From Psychrobacter jeotgali (lineage in GTDB: Bacteria; Pseudomonadota; Gammaproteobacteria; Pseudomonadales; Moraxellaceae): a stretch of DNA of 64,000 bases. The notes beneath the pieces were generated by a model. It was not told the DNA's origin. It made no database searches and saw only the letters and a program-made list of their open reading frames with translations. Shown here piece by piece: positions 31,811 to 42,172 of the stretch (the first letter of the stretch is position 1; the number at the start of each line of letters is the position of its first letter). The translations under genes were made by a program, and so were the position numbers. Location of the stretch: NCBI RefSeq assembly GCF_904846315.1, contig NZ_CAJHAF010000001.1:1-64000 (forward strand), written 5' to 3'.

Positions 31811-33214
31811 TTAAAGGATCATCACGCTTGCCAATCCCAAGAACGACATAAAGCCGACAATATCGGTTACTGTGGTCAAAATAACTGACGCTGATAACGC
31901 CGGATCAATGTCCATACGTTTGAGTATTAAAGGGATACTGATACCTGAAACATTGGCAGCGGTCATATTGATAGCGATGGCGAAACCGATAACCGCACTG
32001 ATTTTAACATCATGGAACCACATTTGGGCAATTATTGCCATGATTATCGCCCAAATGATACCGTTTATCGCCCCGACCCATAGCTCTTTATTCAGTAGCC
32101 ATAGCCGGTTAGAGCCGCCGATTTGACCCATAGCCATACCGCGAATAACCACCGTCAAAGTCTGGGAGCCCGCAATACCGCCCATACTAGCAACCACTGG
32201 CATCAGTATCGCTAGGGCTACTACTTTAGCTAAAACTGCTTCGAATTGACCAATTACCGCCGCGGCTAAAAGTGCAGTACCTAAATTAATCCCCAGCCAA
32301 ATACTGCGGCTCTTGGCACTGGTCAAAATAGGCGCAAACAGCTCTTCATCTTGGCTAACACCGGCAAGGCTTTTCATAGTGCTATCGACATCATCTTGGA
32401 TAATCTCCATAATGTCCTCGCCATTTAACTGGCCAACCAGCTCACCATAATCATTGATGACCGGCGCATAACGGATGTCTTCTGAACGAAAAATAGCTGC
32501 AGCATCTTGAATATCTAGGCGATCATTCACGGTCACCGCAGGATCTATATAATCAGCGACTAAATCGTTTTGATCATGTTTAATTAAATCAACCAAACTT
32601 AGCAGCCCTAGTAATTGCTGACTTTCATCGACAACCAATAACTCTTGGCTTTGATCATCAAGCAAGTCAATATTATCACGTAGCCAAGTTTGTACTTGTG
32701 CCAGACTGATATCGTCTTGCACCTGAATGATATCCGGATCCATATAGCTGCCGACTTCCCAGTCCTCATAAGTATCGAGCTTATTAACCTGAACCCGAAC
32801 CTCTTCATCCAGCGTCGCCATTACCGAAGTACGGACGGTATCGGTAACGGTATCTAGAATCTCCGAGATATCTTGTGCATCAAGGTCTTGAGTGAAGACA
32901 GAGATTTGTTTGGGAGAGATATTCTCCAGTAACGGCTGGCGGGTTTCGTCCTCTAGTTCAGCAAGCACTTCACCTTTGAGCGATTCAGGTACTTGCTCCC
33001 AAATCAGTAATCGAGTTTGACTTGGAAAGGATTCTAAAAGGTTGGCAATCTCATACTCTGACTGCTTGGCTAAAAATTCACTAATAGCATTATATGACTT
33101 ATCGGCTACCAACTCTTGCAAGTAGAGTAGCTTATATTCGGCACTATACTCCGACGGATTAAAGTCTGCCTGCAAGGTCGGCTGACGATCAGGAGTAGGC
33201 GTAATATCGGGCAT
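31811..33214 (-). CDS. mgtE: Magnesium transporter MgtE
   Basis: A 467-residue Mg2+ channel of the inner membrane. An N-terminal MgtE_N helical domain (residues about 40-140) is followed by two CBS domains (about 145-270) that sense Mg2+, and then five membrane segments from about residue 305 (including LGINLGTALLAAAVIG). The motif MPVVASMGGIAGSQTLTV is the conserved pore region. Length is normal for the family. It lies 78 bases upstream of dut. Confidence 0.96.
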   Translation of the reverse strand: MPDITPTPDRQPTLQADFNPSEYSAEYKLLYLQELVADKSYNAISEFLAKQSEYEIANLLESFPSQTRLLIWEQVPESLKGEVLAELEDETRQPLLENISPKQISVFTQDLDAQDISEILDTVTDTVRTSVMATLDEEVRVQVNKLDTYEDWEVGSYMDPDIIQVQDDISLAQVQTWLRDNIDLLDDQSQELLVVDESQQLLGLLSLVDLIKHDQNDLVADYIDPAVTVNDRLDIQDAAAIFRSEDIRYAPVINDYGELVGQLNGEDIMEIIQDDVDSTMKSLAGVSQDEELFAPILTSAKSRSIWLGINLGTALLAAAVIGQFEAVLAKVVALAILMPVVASMGGIAGSQTLTVVIRGMAMGQIGGSNRLWLLNKELWVGAINGIIWAIIMAIIAQMWFHDVKISAVIGFAIAINMTAANVSGISIPLILKRMDIDPALSASVILTTVTDIVGFMSFLGLASVMIL

Positions 33215-33344
33215 AAATGTTCCAAAGCTATGTGTGAGTATCTATTTATAAAGTATTCATTTATACAACAGCTAGTTAAGAGAGCTATCAAATCAAAAAT
33301 AACAAATTAACAGGGCAGGGCGTTCGATACGCCCTAAGCTCAAA

Positions 33345-33386
33345 ATTAACGATTACTAATTAACGATCATCAATTAACGATTACCC
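33345..33386. repeat. Three tandem 14-bp repeats at the rep 3' end
   Basis: The unit ATTAACGATTACTA occurs three times in a row (33345, 33359, 33373) with a few changes in the later copies. The last unit contains the rep stop codon and the codons for its final residues. Confidence 0.75.
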
Positions 33387-35407
33387 AGTAGCGCCCGAAT
33401 ATTAGCTAAGTATTCATCAGCAACCGCTTCGGGATTCTTGGTGGCTTTTTTCTTCTTAGCTTTGGCAGGCCAGTCGATATGATCTTCTGGGAGCTCTTCC
33501 AAGAATCTTGATTCGGAGGTCACCCGCATCTGACCACCAGCACGGCGCTGGGTGGCTAAGGTTAAGGTCAACTCACGGCGAGCACGCGTAATGCCGACGT
33601 ACATTAATCGGCGCTCTTCCTCAACCGTTTCACTGAGAATAGAGTTGCGATGCGGCAGCATTTCTTCCTCAAGACCCATAATATAGACGTAATCAAACTC
33701 TAGTCCTTTGGCGGCATGCAAAGTCATTAGATTGACCTTATTGGTATTCTCTTCTTCTTGCTGCTGCTCAAGCATATCAAGGAGTACTAGCTTACGAATA
33801 ATGGTATCAATGGTACGATCTTCATCTTCTTCGGCACGGTTAATCAGCGACTGAATACTGGTGTAGAGCATATCGATATTATCGATGCGGTTCTTTTCTT
33901 GCTGCGGGGTTTTTGAGTCGCTACGCACAAAGTCGATATAGCCAGTTTCATCAATCATCTGCCGGACAATAGGTACCGGATCAGGATGCTGATCGAGCTC
34001 ACGAGTATAATGCTCAATAAAATCACCAAACTCCTTCAGCGTGCCATAAGCCTTACTCGGCAATACATGACTAAGACCACCATGGGTACAAGAAGCTAAT
34101 AAGGAGATACTATGCTCTTGCGAGAACAGACCAAGTTTCTCTAGGGTCGCCGGCCCCATACCACGCTTAGGGGTATTGATAATGCGCAAAAAGGCACTGT
34201 CATCTTCAGGGTTTAAGATCAGGCGCAGATAGCCCATGATATCTTTGATTTCACTGCGGGCGAAAAAAGATTGACCACCTGATAACTTATACGGCACTTG
34301 TAATTGGCGCAGCTGCGCCTCTAACATCCGCGCCTGAAAGTTACTACGATAGAGTACCGCATACTGCTCCCATTCATTACCAAAACGCAGTTTATGGGTG
34401 ACAATCTCTTTGGCTACCCGTTCCGCCTCATCATCGTCATTACGACAATTAATAATACGGATTTTTTCGCCATGACCTTTATCAGACCAAAGCTTTTTTT
34501 CAAATAAATGCTCGTTGTTAGTAATAACAGCGTTAGCAGAGGTCAAAATACGCGTGGTTGAACGATAGTTTTGCTCAAGCATGACAATTTTTAATTTGGG
34601 AAAATCCTCTTTGAGCAGCGCCATATTTTCAGGCTTAGCGCCGCGCCACGCATAGATAGATTGGTCATCGTCACCCACCACCGTAAAACGTCCTTGCGGC
34701 CCAACCAAGTATTTGATCATCTCATACTGTGCGGTATTGGTATCTTGATATTCATCGACCAATAAATAGCGAATACGGTTTTGCCATTTATCACGCAAAT
34801 CTCTGTTTTCACGCAATATCTTGGTCGGCAACACAATCAAGTCATCAAAATCGACCGCATTATAAGCCCGCAGATTACGCTCGTACAAGGCATATAAAGT
34901 CGCAAAGATCATATCTTCTGGATCTTCTAGAGTCTCCATTGCTTGATCGGGCTCAATCAGATCATTTTTCCAATCGGAGATCATTTTTATCGCCTTGCCG
35001 ACCAGCTCACGACTTTCAGCGCCGCTTAAGTTGTCACGCATCATCAGCTCCATCAACAGGCGCTTGCTATCATCGCTATCCATGATGGAAAAATTACCCT
35101 TAAGCGGGGTATGAATGAGCTCATAACGCAAAAACTGTAAGCCAAACTGGTGAAAGGTGGATACGGTCAGTCCACGCATTTTTTCACTAGGTAAGAGCTT
35201 ACTAACCCGCGCTTTCATCTCCCGCGCCGCCTTGTTAGTAAAAGTCACGGCGGTGATGCGCTCGGCTGGCATGTTGCACTCTTCTATAAGGTAAGCAATC
35301 TTACGGGTAATGACCGAAGTCTTACCTGAACCGGCTCCAGCCAATACTAATAAGGGGCCTGATACATAAAGCATAGCTTCTTGTTGTCTAGGATTAAGTT
35401 GACTCAT
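33374..35407 (-). CDS. rep: ATP-dependent DNA helicase Rep
   Basis: A 677-residue superfamily 1A 3'-5' helicase that helps replication forks pass obstacles. Walker A is LAGAGSGKTS (about 22-31), Walker B is VDEYQDTN, motif III is GDDDQSIYAWRGA, and later motifs include LEQNYRS, MTLHAAKGLEFDYV and MYVGITRARRELTL. GDDDQSIYAWRGA and the length (E. coli Rep is 673) favour Rep over UvrD. The C-terminus is short and Lys-rich. The downstream region has a GGGCGT/ACGCCC hairpin without a clear T run. Confidence 0.93.
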   Translation of the reverse strand: MSQLNPRQQEAMLYVSGPLLVLAGAGSGKTSVITRKIAYLIEECNMPAERITAVTFTNKAAREMKARVSKLLPSEKMRGLTVSTFHQFGLQFLRYELIHTPLKGNFSIMDSDDSKRLLMELMMRDNLSGAESRELVGKAIKMISDWKNDLIEPDQAMETLEDPEDMIFATLYALYERNLRAYNAVDFDDLIVLPTKILRENRDLRDKWQNRIRYLLVDEYQDTNTAQYEMIKYLVGPQGRFTVVGDDDQSIYAWRGAKPENMALLKEDFPKLKIVMLEQNYRSTTRILTSANAVITNNEHLFEKKLWSDKGHGEKIRIINCRNDDDEAERVAKEIVTHKLRFGNEWEQYAVLYRSNFQARMLEAQLRQLQVPYKLSGGQSFFARSEIKDIMGYLRLILNPEDDSAFLRIINTPKRGMGPATLEKLGLFSQEHSISLLASCTHGGLSHVLPSKAYGTLKEFGDFIEHYTRELDQHPDPVPIVRQMIDETGYIDFVRSDSKTPQQEKNRIDNIDMLYTSIQSLINRAEEDEDRTIDTIIRKLVLLDMLEQQQEEENTNKVNLMTLHAAKGLEFDYVYIMGLEEEMLPHRNSILSETVEEERRLMYVGITRARRELTLTLATQRRAGGQMRVTSESRFLEELPEDHIDWPAKAKKKKATKNPEAVADEYLANIRALLGNR

Positions 35408-35793
35408 AAAGTGACCTGTAGGGCAAATAGAACAAAAGCAAAATTGGGGCTAAAACTGGCGATAACAAAATGAACGCCGCGCGTTTTAATATAAAATGAT
35501 AAAAAGTTGAGTTAAATTAGGTTAAAAGAGTAGAGGGTCGAACGCAGTAGAATTATTCACACGTCCTATTATAGACTACATCATGTCGCTGTAATTAATA
35601 AAAATTACCTGGAAAAATCTGTACTTAGTGTAGATCGATACTCAAAATCGCTGAGTTATTATAAAGTAAAAGCAACAGCTTTGGGGAGCGTTTAATTAGA
35701 ATGAGAAGGAGGTTTAATTAAAAATGCGCCAACTGCCCAAAGCAATTGACGCAAAGTTTATATTGTGCAAAATCTGTATTATTCGAGATTTTA
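35408..35793. other. Intergenic region between hemB and rep
   Basis: Nearly 390 bp between the hemB stop and the rep start, both genes on the minus strand, so it should hold the rep promoter. I see no clear terminator or promoter. A 50-codon plus-strand ORF reaching into hemB is rejected below. Confidence 0.5.
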
Positions 35794-36810
<1,017 letters not shown>

Positions 36811-36975
36811 TTATTATAGTTTTTGACAGGTAGTAATTTTTAAATACGGGGCGGTGGTCATTAATGACCCTACTATAACCAAAAGCCGCCTATAAAAGCA
36901 AAAGGGTGTAAAACAATTAACCCCACCAAGGCGGTAGGGTTAGTTGCAGAAGTCCAATAGCATTTAGCCAAACAC

Positions 36976-38847
36976 TTAAGGCTCAATGATTTGAGTAGAG
37001 GGAACTTGCTCTACCGGGGTTTCTTCAGTCAGTACGCCAACGGCGGCATCAGCTTTACCATCGTTATTTAGATCAACGACCGCTTTGGGTTCAAAGGTAG
37101 CTGTTGCTGGTGCTTTGGATTGTTTGATGTCCGTAGCTTCTTGAGGTGAAGTAACGCGTGCTGAGCTCGCAGCGTCAACAGCATAAGCTGCTTTTGCCTC
37201 TGGACTGTTAGCAGAGACATTGGCAATCCGTGCTAAGTTGGTGTATTGAGGTACAGGGATGATACTCGGCACATCAAGGTTGGCACCGCCGCCAAGCGCT
37301 TGATAAAGCTCGACTTGGCTAATGAGCTTCTGTAGCTCTAAATCCAGGATGCCTTGTTGAGTAGCGAATAGTGAACGCTGTGCATCAAGAACGTCTAGAT
37401 AGTTTGAGATACCAGCTCTAAAGCGCGCGTCAGCAATCTGATAAGTCTGATCAAAGTTATCTTGCAAACGATACTGGGTTCTGAGCTGCTCACCTAAAGT
37501 TGCTCGGGTCGCTAACACATCAGAGACTTCACGGAATGCCGTTTGGATAGAGTCTTCATAGTTGGTGAGCGATTGTTCACGTTCAATCTTGGCAACGTCA
37601 TAGTTGGCATCTAAGCGGCCTGCATCAAAAATAGGCACGCTAATATTAGGGCCAAATGACCAACCGAATGAATCACTTTCAAATAAATTGCTTAGACTAT
37701 CGCTACGCACACCAACGCTACTGGCCAAGCTAATGGTTGGGAAGTAGGCGGCACGTGCAACCGCAATATTGGCTCCTGCTGCTTTTAGGTTATACTCCGC
37801 CTGCAATACATCTGGGCGATAGCGTAACAGCTCGCTTGGTAGTCCAGTACTGAATATCTCCTGAGAGGTGATATTACTAACAGCAGGTGCCGGAATAAGC
37901 TCACCAGGAATAGGAGCGCCTATCAGATACTGGAGCGCATTACGTGCGGTCAAAATACTACTTTGAGCACGTAGTACCGCAAGTCTGGCATCTTCAAGAG
38001 AAGCGCTTGCCTGTAAAGAAGGAAGCTTGGGATCAATACCCGCTTCAAAACGCTTGTCAGCAATAAATAATGAGCGCTCACGACTCTCAACCGTCGCTTC
38101 TGCTAGTTTTAATTGGGCTAAGCTATAACTTAAGTTGGCATAGCTTTGCGCAATATTACTGATAAGGCTGATTTGAGTAGAATCTTTGGCAGCCGTTGTT
38201 GCCAAAAAGTTCTGCAGCGCCTGATCTTTCAGGCTATCAATTCTACCCCAAAAGTCCAGCTCATAGCTGGCAAGGCCTAAATTGACGTTATAGCTGTCAG
38301 TGGTTTGTCTACTGCCAGAGCGTACGCCTGGAATACCTTGAGAATACTGACTTTGCCTCGAATAATCGGCTTGACCATTAATCGTCGGTAAGTCATTAAT
38401 ATCAGTAATTCGATATTGTGCGCGCGCTTTTTCAATAGCGAGACGAGCATTTTCAAAGCTTTTGTTGTTCTCAAGGCCTAGGGCAATCAAACCTTTTAAG
38501 CGCTCATCGCTATAAAAGTTTTGCCAACGTTGATTGGCGATACTCGGCTGCTCGGCTGAGCTGACCGTTTCCTGATCAAGCGTACTAGAATCATATGCTT
38601 GATTGATAGGAATGTTAGGCTCAGCAAGCACCGGACGAGTATCTGCTTTTGGAATAGTGTTACAAGCAGCCATACTGATTGCTAATACACTCAAGCTCAA
38701 AAGGCGTCCAGACTTACGGGCCTTTGACGAATTAGCGCTAATAAGGGTGGAAGGTGTTAACAACTGACCTGTAGTAATACGTGGGGCAGTAGAAGAATCT
38801 ACTGCCGCACCTACTGAGTTGCGGATGAAAAAGGATCGAAAGCTCAT
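36976..38847 (-). CDS. RND efflux outer-membrane factor (OprM/TolC family lipoprotein)
   Basis: A 623-residue outer-membrane channel of the NodT/OprM group. The lipobox is SMAAC with Cys62, preceded by an unusually long stretch of about 45 residues, so a downstream start (for example a TTG near residue 29) is possible. Two repeated outer-membrane efflux domains follow (about residues 100-520; landmarks YELDFWGRID, RPDVLQAEYNL and FRAGISNYLDVLDAQRSL). After the family ends, about 90 extra residues contain a Ca-loop-like DLNNDGKAD (592-600). The ATG overlaps the RND pump stop codon as ATGA, showing translational coupling. Confidence 0.93.
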   Translation of the reverse strand: MSFRSFFIRNSVGAAVDSSTAPRITTGQLLTPSTLISANSSKARKSGRLLSLSVLAISMAACNTIPKADTRPVLAEPNIPINQAYDSSTLDQETVSSAEQPSIANQRWQNFYSDERLKGLIALGLENNKSFENARLAIEKARAQYRITDINDLPTINGQADYSRQSQYSQGIPGVRSGSRQTTDSYNVNLGLASYELDFWGRIDSLKDQALQNFLATTAAKDSTQISLISNIAQSYANLSYSLAQLKLAEATVESRERSLFIADKRFEAGIDPKLPSLQASASLEDARLAVLRAQSSILTARNALQYLIGAPIPGELIPAPAVSNITSQEIFSTGLPSELLRYRPDVLQAEYNLKAAGANIAVARAAYFPTISLASSVGVRSDSLSNLFESDSFGWSFGPNISVPIFDAGRLDANYDVAKIEREQSLTNYEDSIQTAFREVSDVLATRATLGEQLRTQYRLQDNFDQTYQIADARFRAGISNYLDVLDAQRSLFATQQGILDLELQKLISQVELYQALGGGANLDVPSIIPVPQYTNLARIANVSANSPEAKAAYAVDAASSARVTSPQEATDIKQSKAPATATFEPKAVVDLNNDGKADAAVGVLTEETPVEQVPSTQIIEP

Positions 38848-41800
38848 TGTATGTTATCTCCAAGACTTACAGGCTGATAGCTATTAGACGAAGTTGAGCG
38901 TTGAGTATCGTCAGTTGGGGTTGCTGGGGTAGGGCTACCACCACCACCATTATCATCGTTACCATTGCCACCATCATTATGGTTATCACCATTATCATCT
39001 ACGTCATGAGCTTCGTTACCTTTATAAGGGAACATGCTACGGACCCAAACGTAGAACATTGGGATAAAGAAGATACCTAAGAAGGTAGCGGTGATAACAC
39101 CACCAACAACACTAGTACCAATAGCGTTCTGGCTACCTGAACCTGGGCCTGTCGCTATAAATAATGGCACAACACCCAAGCCAAAGGCAAGTGAAGTCAT
39201 AATAATCGGACGCAAACGTTGACGTGCTGCAATCATGACCGCATCTTTGAGGCTGTTTCCTTCCTCTTGGTGCTCTTTGGCGAATTCAATAATCAAAATG
39301 GCGTTCTTAGCTGATAGTCCGACCACCGTCAGTAAACCAACTTGCAAATAAATATCGTTATCAAAGTTTCGTAACCAAGTAAAGATTACCGCTCCTAACA
39401 CCCCAAGCGGAATAACTAACAATACTGAGAAGGGTACAGACCAGCTTTCATACAAGGCAGCCAAACATAAGAATACTACCAATATTGAAAGAGCATAGAG
39501 CATGGGTGCTTGCGCGCCGGACTTTTGCTCTTCTAACGATAGGCCTGTCCACTCATAACCAATACCTTCAGGAAGCTGACCTACCAATTCTTCCATCGTA
39601 TCCATCGCTTCACCGGTACTCAAACCAGGCGCCGCATTACCTTGAATATTCATAGAAGGTAAACTGTTATAGCGAGTTAGACGCGGAGAGCCCAATTGCC
39701 ATTCGCTGCTTGAGAAGGCATCAAAGGAAACCATACCGCCACCTTCGCCACGAACATACCACTTACCAATGTCACTAGGACTGGTACGGCTACTAGGTTC
39801 CCCTTGGATAAACACCCGTTTAATACGGCCACGATCAATAAAGTCATTAATGTAGCTTGATCCCCAAGCGGTAGAAATAACACTGTTAATACTACCCATG
39901 GACAAGCCATAAGCAGCGGCTTGTTCTTGGTTGACATTGACTTTTAATTGCGGCGCATCTTCTTGACCATTGGGACGAACGCCAGAGACATTTTCATTTT
40001 GTCCGGCCATGCCAAGTAACATGTTGCGGGCTTCAAGTAGGCCATCGTGACCAACGTTACCCACATCTTGCAGCATAAGGTCAAAACCACTGGAGTTACC
40101 GAGGCCACTAATTGCTGGCGGTACAATGGCAAATACTTGAGCTTCGTTAAGCTGAGTAAAGAAGTAACCATTGGCACGCTCAACAATAGCTTGAACCTCG
40201 TTTTCTTCGCCTTCGCGCTCACCCCAATCATTTAAAAGAATGAAAGCTAGACCAACGTTCTGCCCTTGTCCTGCAAAACTAAATCCTGCAATACTAAAAA
40301 TCGATTCAATATTGTTTTCTTCTTGGGAGCCATAATAATCAGATACTTTATCAAGCACTCCTCGGGTCTCATCGAGAGTAGCACCAGCTGGCAGTTGCAC
40401 AATGGTGAACATGATCCCCTGATCTTCTTCAGGTAAAAATGAACCAGGAATTCGTAGGAAGACCAAAGCCATAACTGCGATAATAGCTACGTAACCTACT
40501 AAATAAAGCCATTTGAAACGGACGCTTTTACCCACAACCTTTTCATAACTGCGACTTAGCTTAAAGAAGCCGCGGTTGAACCAACCAAAGAAACCTTTTT
40601 GCTCTTCGTCGCTACCTTTTTCGTGACTCTTACTACGTTTCAGTAAGGTAACACATAGGGCAGGGGTGAAGATAAGTGCTACCAGCGCAGACAATACCAT
40701 GGCGGTGATTAGGGTAATAGAGAACTGACGATAAATAACCCCAGTCGAACCACCAAAGAAAGCCATAGGTACGAATACTGCCGATAGAATAAGCGCAATA
40801 CCGATAACGATCTTACTAATCTCTCCCATGGACTGTATCGTGGCGTCCTTAATGGAGATATCAGGATTCTCCTCCAATATTCGTTCAACGTTCTCTACAA
40901 CTACGATAGCATCATCGACCAAGAGACCGATGGACAATACTAACGCAAACATAGTTAGTACGTTAATACTGAAGCCTGCTGCAAAAAGTACGGCAAAAGT
41001 ACCCAATATAACGACCGGTACCGCCAGTGTAGGAATAATAGTAGCCCGCCAGTTCTGTAAGAACAGGTACATGACGATGAATACTAGAGCAATAGCTTCC
41101 AATAAGGTATATACCACTTGTTCAATAGACAAGCGTACAAATGGGGTAGTGTCATAAGGAACAACGGTTGCAAGACCTTCTGGGAAGTTTTCTTCCAATT
41201 CAGAAATTCGATCTTCAATAGCTTCACGAACCTCCAAGGCGTTAGCGCCGGTAGCGAGTGAAATACCAAGACCAGCGGCTTCTTGACCATTAAACAAGGC
41301 CGTAACACCGTAGCTTTCACTACCAATTTCAACATCGGCTACATCACCCAAACGTACTTGCGCACCTGTACTATCGGTTTTTAGTAGAATATTTTTAAAT
41401 TCTTCAGGGGTTTGCAAATAGCTTTGAATAGTAACAGTGGCACTAATAACCTGCTCATCAGAATCTGCTGGTCTTTGTCCTAACTGACCCGCTGATACTT
41501 GCGCGTTTTGCGCGCGTACCGCATTGACCACATCGGTTGGCACCATATTGAAGCTACGCAGCTTAGAAGGGTCAAGCCATATACGCATAGCATAAGAAGA
41601 ACCAAATGATTGTACTTCACCAACCCCATCCACACGGCTTAATTGATCGACCACGTTGGCGTTAATATAGTCACCAATATCCGCTTCATCCATACTACCA
41701 TCGGTAGATATAAAGCCTTGTACCATTAAAAAGCTACTGGAGGATTTGTTAACGTTAACGCCTTGGCGCTGAACAGATTCAGGTAAAGAGCTGATAGCGG

Positions 41801-42137
41801 CTTGGAGCTTGTTTTGGACTTGTACCTGTGCAATATCTGGATCAGTACCGTTTTCAAAAGTCAGCGTCACGGATGCCCCACCGTTTGAAGAGCTTGATGA
41901 GGACATATACATCAGTCCGTCAAGTCCTTTCATACGTTGTTCGACAATCTGCACTACTGAGTTTTCAACCGTTTCTGCATCAGCACCAGGATAGGTTGCG
42001 CTAACCGTAATAGTTGGCGGCGCAATAGGAGGGTACTGCTCAATCGGTAAGCTAATAACCGATATGATCCCCACAAGCATGACTAGAATAGACAACACCC
42101 ATGCAAAAATAGGGCGGTTAATGAAAAAAAGTGACAT
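38844..42137 (-). CDS. RND multidrug efflux permease (HAE1 family, MexB/AdeB-like)
   Basis: A 1,097-residue inner-membrane pump that exports drugs or other hydrophobic compounds using proton force. It begins with the typical MSLFFINRPIFAWVLSI and has twelve membrane segments in two halves. The proton-relay Asp pair lies in LVDDAIVVVENVERI and the partner Lys in GLSAKNAILIIEF. GGSTGVIYRQF is also conserved. The last 55 residues or so are rich in Asp, Asn, Gly, Thr and Ser and are not part of the family. It lies 35 bases after the adaptor gene and overlaps the channel gene. Confidence 0.96.
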   Translation of the reverse strand: MSLFFINRPIFAWVLSILVMLVGIISVISLPIEQYPPIAPPTITVSATYPGADAETVENSVVQIVEQRMKGLDGLMYMSSSSSSNGGASVTLTFENGTDPDIAQVQVQNKLQAAISSLPESVQRQGVNVNKSSSSFLMVQGFISTDGSMDEADIGDYINANVVDQLSRVDGVGEVQSFGSSYAMRIWLDPSKLRSFNMVPTDVVNAVRAQNAQVSAGQLGQRPADSDEQVISATVTIQSYLQTPEEFKNILLKTDSTGAQVRLGDVADVEIGSESYGVTALFNGQEAAGLGISLATGANALEVREAIEDRISELEENFPEGLATVVPYDTTPFVRLSIEQVVYTLLEAIALVFIVMYLFLQNWRATIIPTLAVPVVILGTFAVLFAAGFSINVLTMFALVLSIGLLVDDAIVVVENVERILEENPDISIKDATIQSMGEISKIVIGIALILSAVFVPMAFFGGSTGVIYRQFSITLITAMVLSALVALIFTPALCVTLLKRSKSHEKGSDEEQKGFFGWFNRGFFKLSRSYEKVVGKSVRFKWLYLVGYVAIIAVMALVFLRIPGSFLPEEDQGIMFTIVQLPAGATLDETRGVLDKVSDYYGSQEENNIESIFSIAGFSFAGQGQNVGLAFILLNDWGEREGEENEVQAIVERANGYFFTQLNEAQVFAIVPPAISGLGNSSGFDLMLQDVGNVGHDGLLEARNMLLGMAGQNENVSGVRPNGQEDAPQLKVNVNQEQAAAYGLSMGSINSVISTAWGSSYINDFIDRGRIKRVFIQGEPSSRTSPSDIGKWYVRGEGGGMVSFDAFSSSEWQLGSPRLTRYNSLPSMNIQGNAAPGLSTGEAMDTMEELVGQLPEGIGYEWTGLSLEEQKSGAQAPMLYALSILVVFLCLAALYESWSVPFSVLLVIPLGVLGAVIFTWLRNFDNDIYLQVGLLTVVGLSAKNAILIIEFAKEHQEEGNSLKDAVMIAARQRLRPIIMTSLAFGLGVVPLFIATGPGSGSQNAIGTSVVGGVITATFLGIFFIPMFYVWVRSMFPYKGNEAHDVDDNGDNHNDGGNGNDDNGGGGSPTPATPTDDTQRSTSSNSYQPVSLGDNIQ

Positions 42138-42172
42138 AGTATATCCCTAGGTCTTCCTATCTTTGAATGGAA

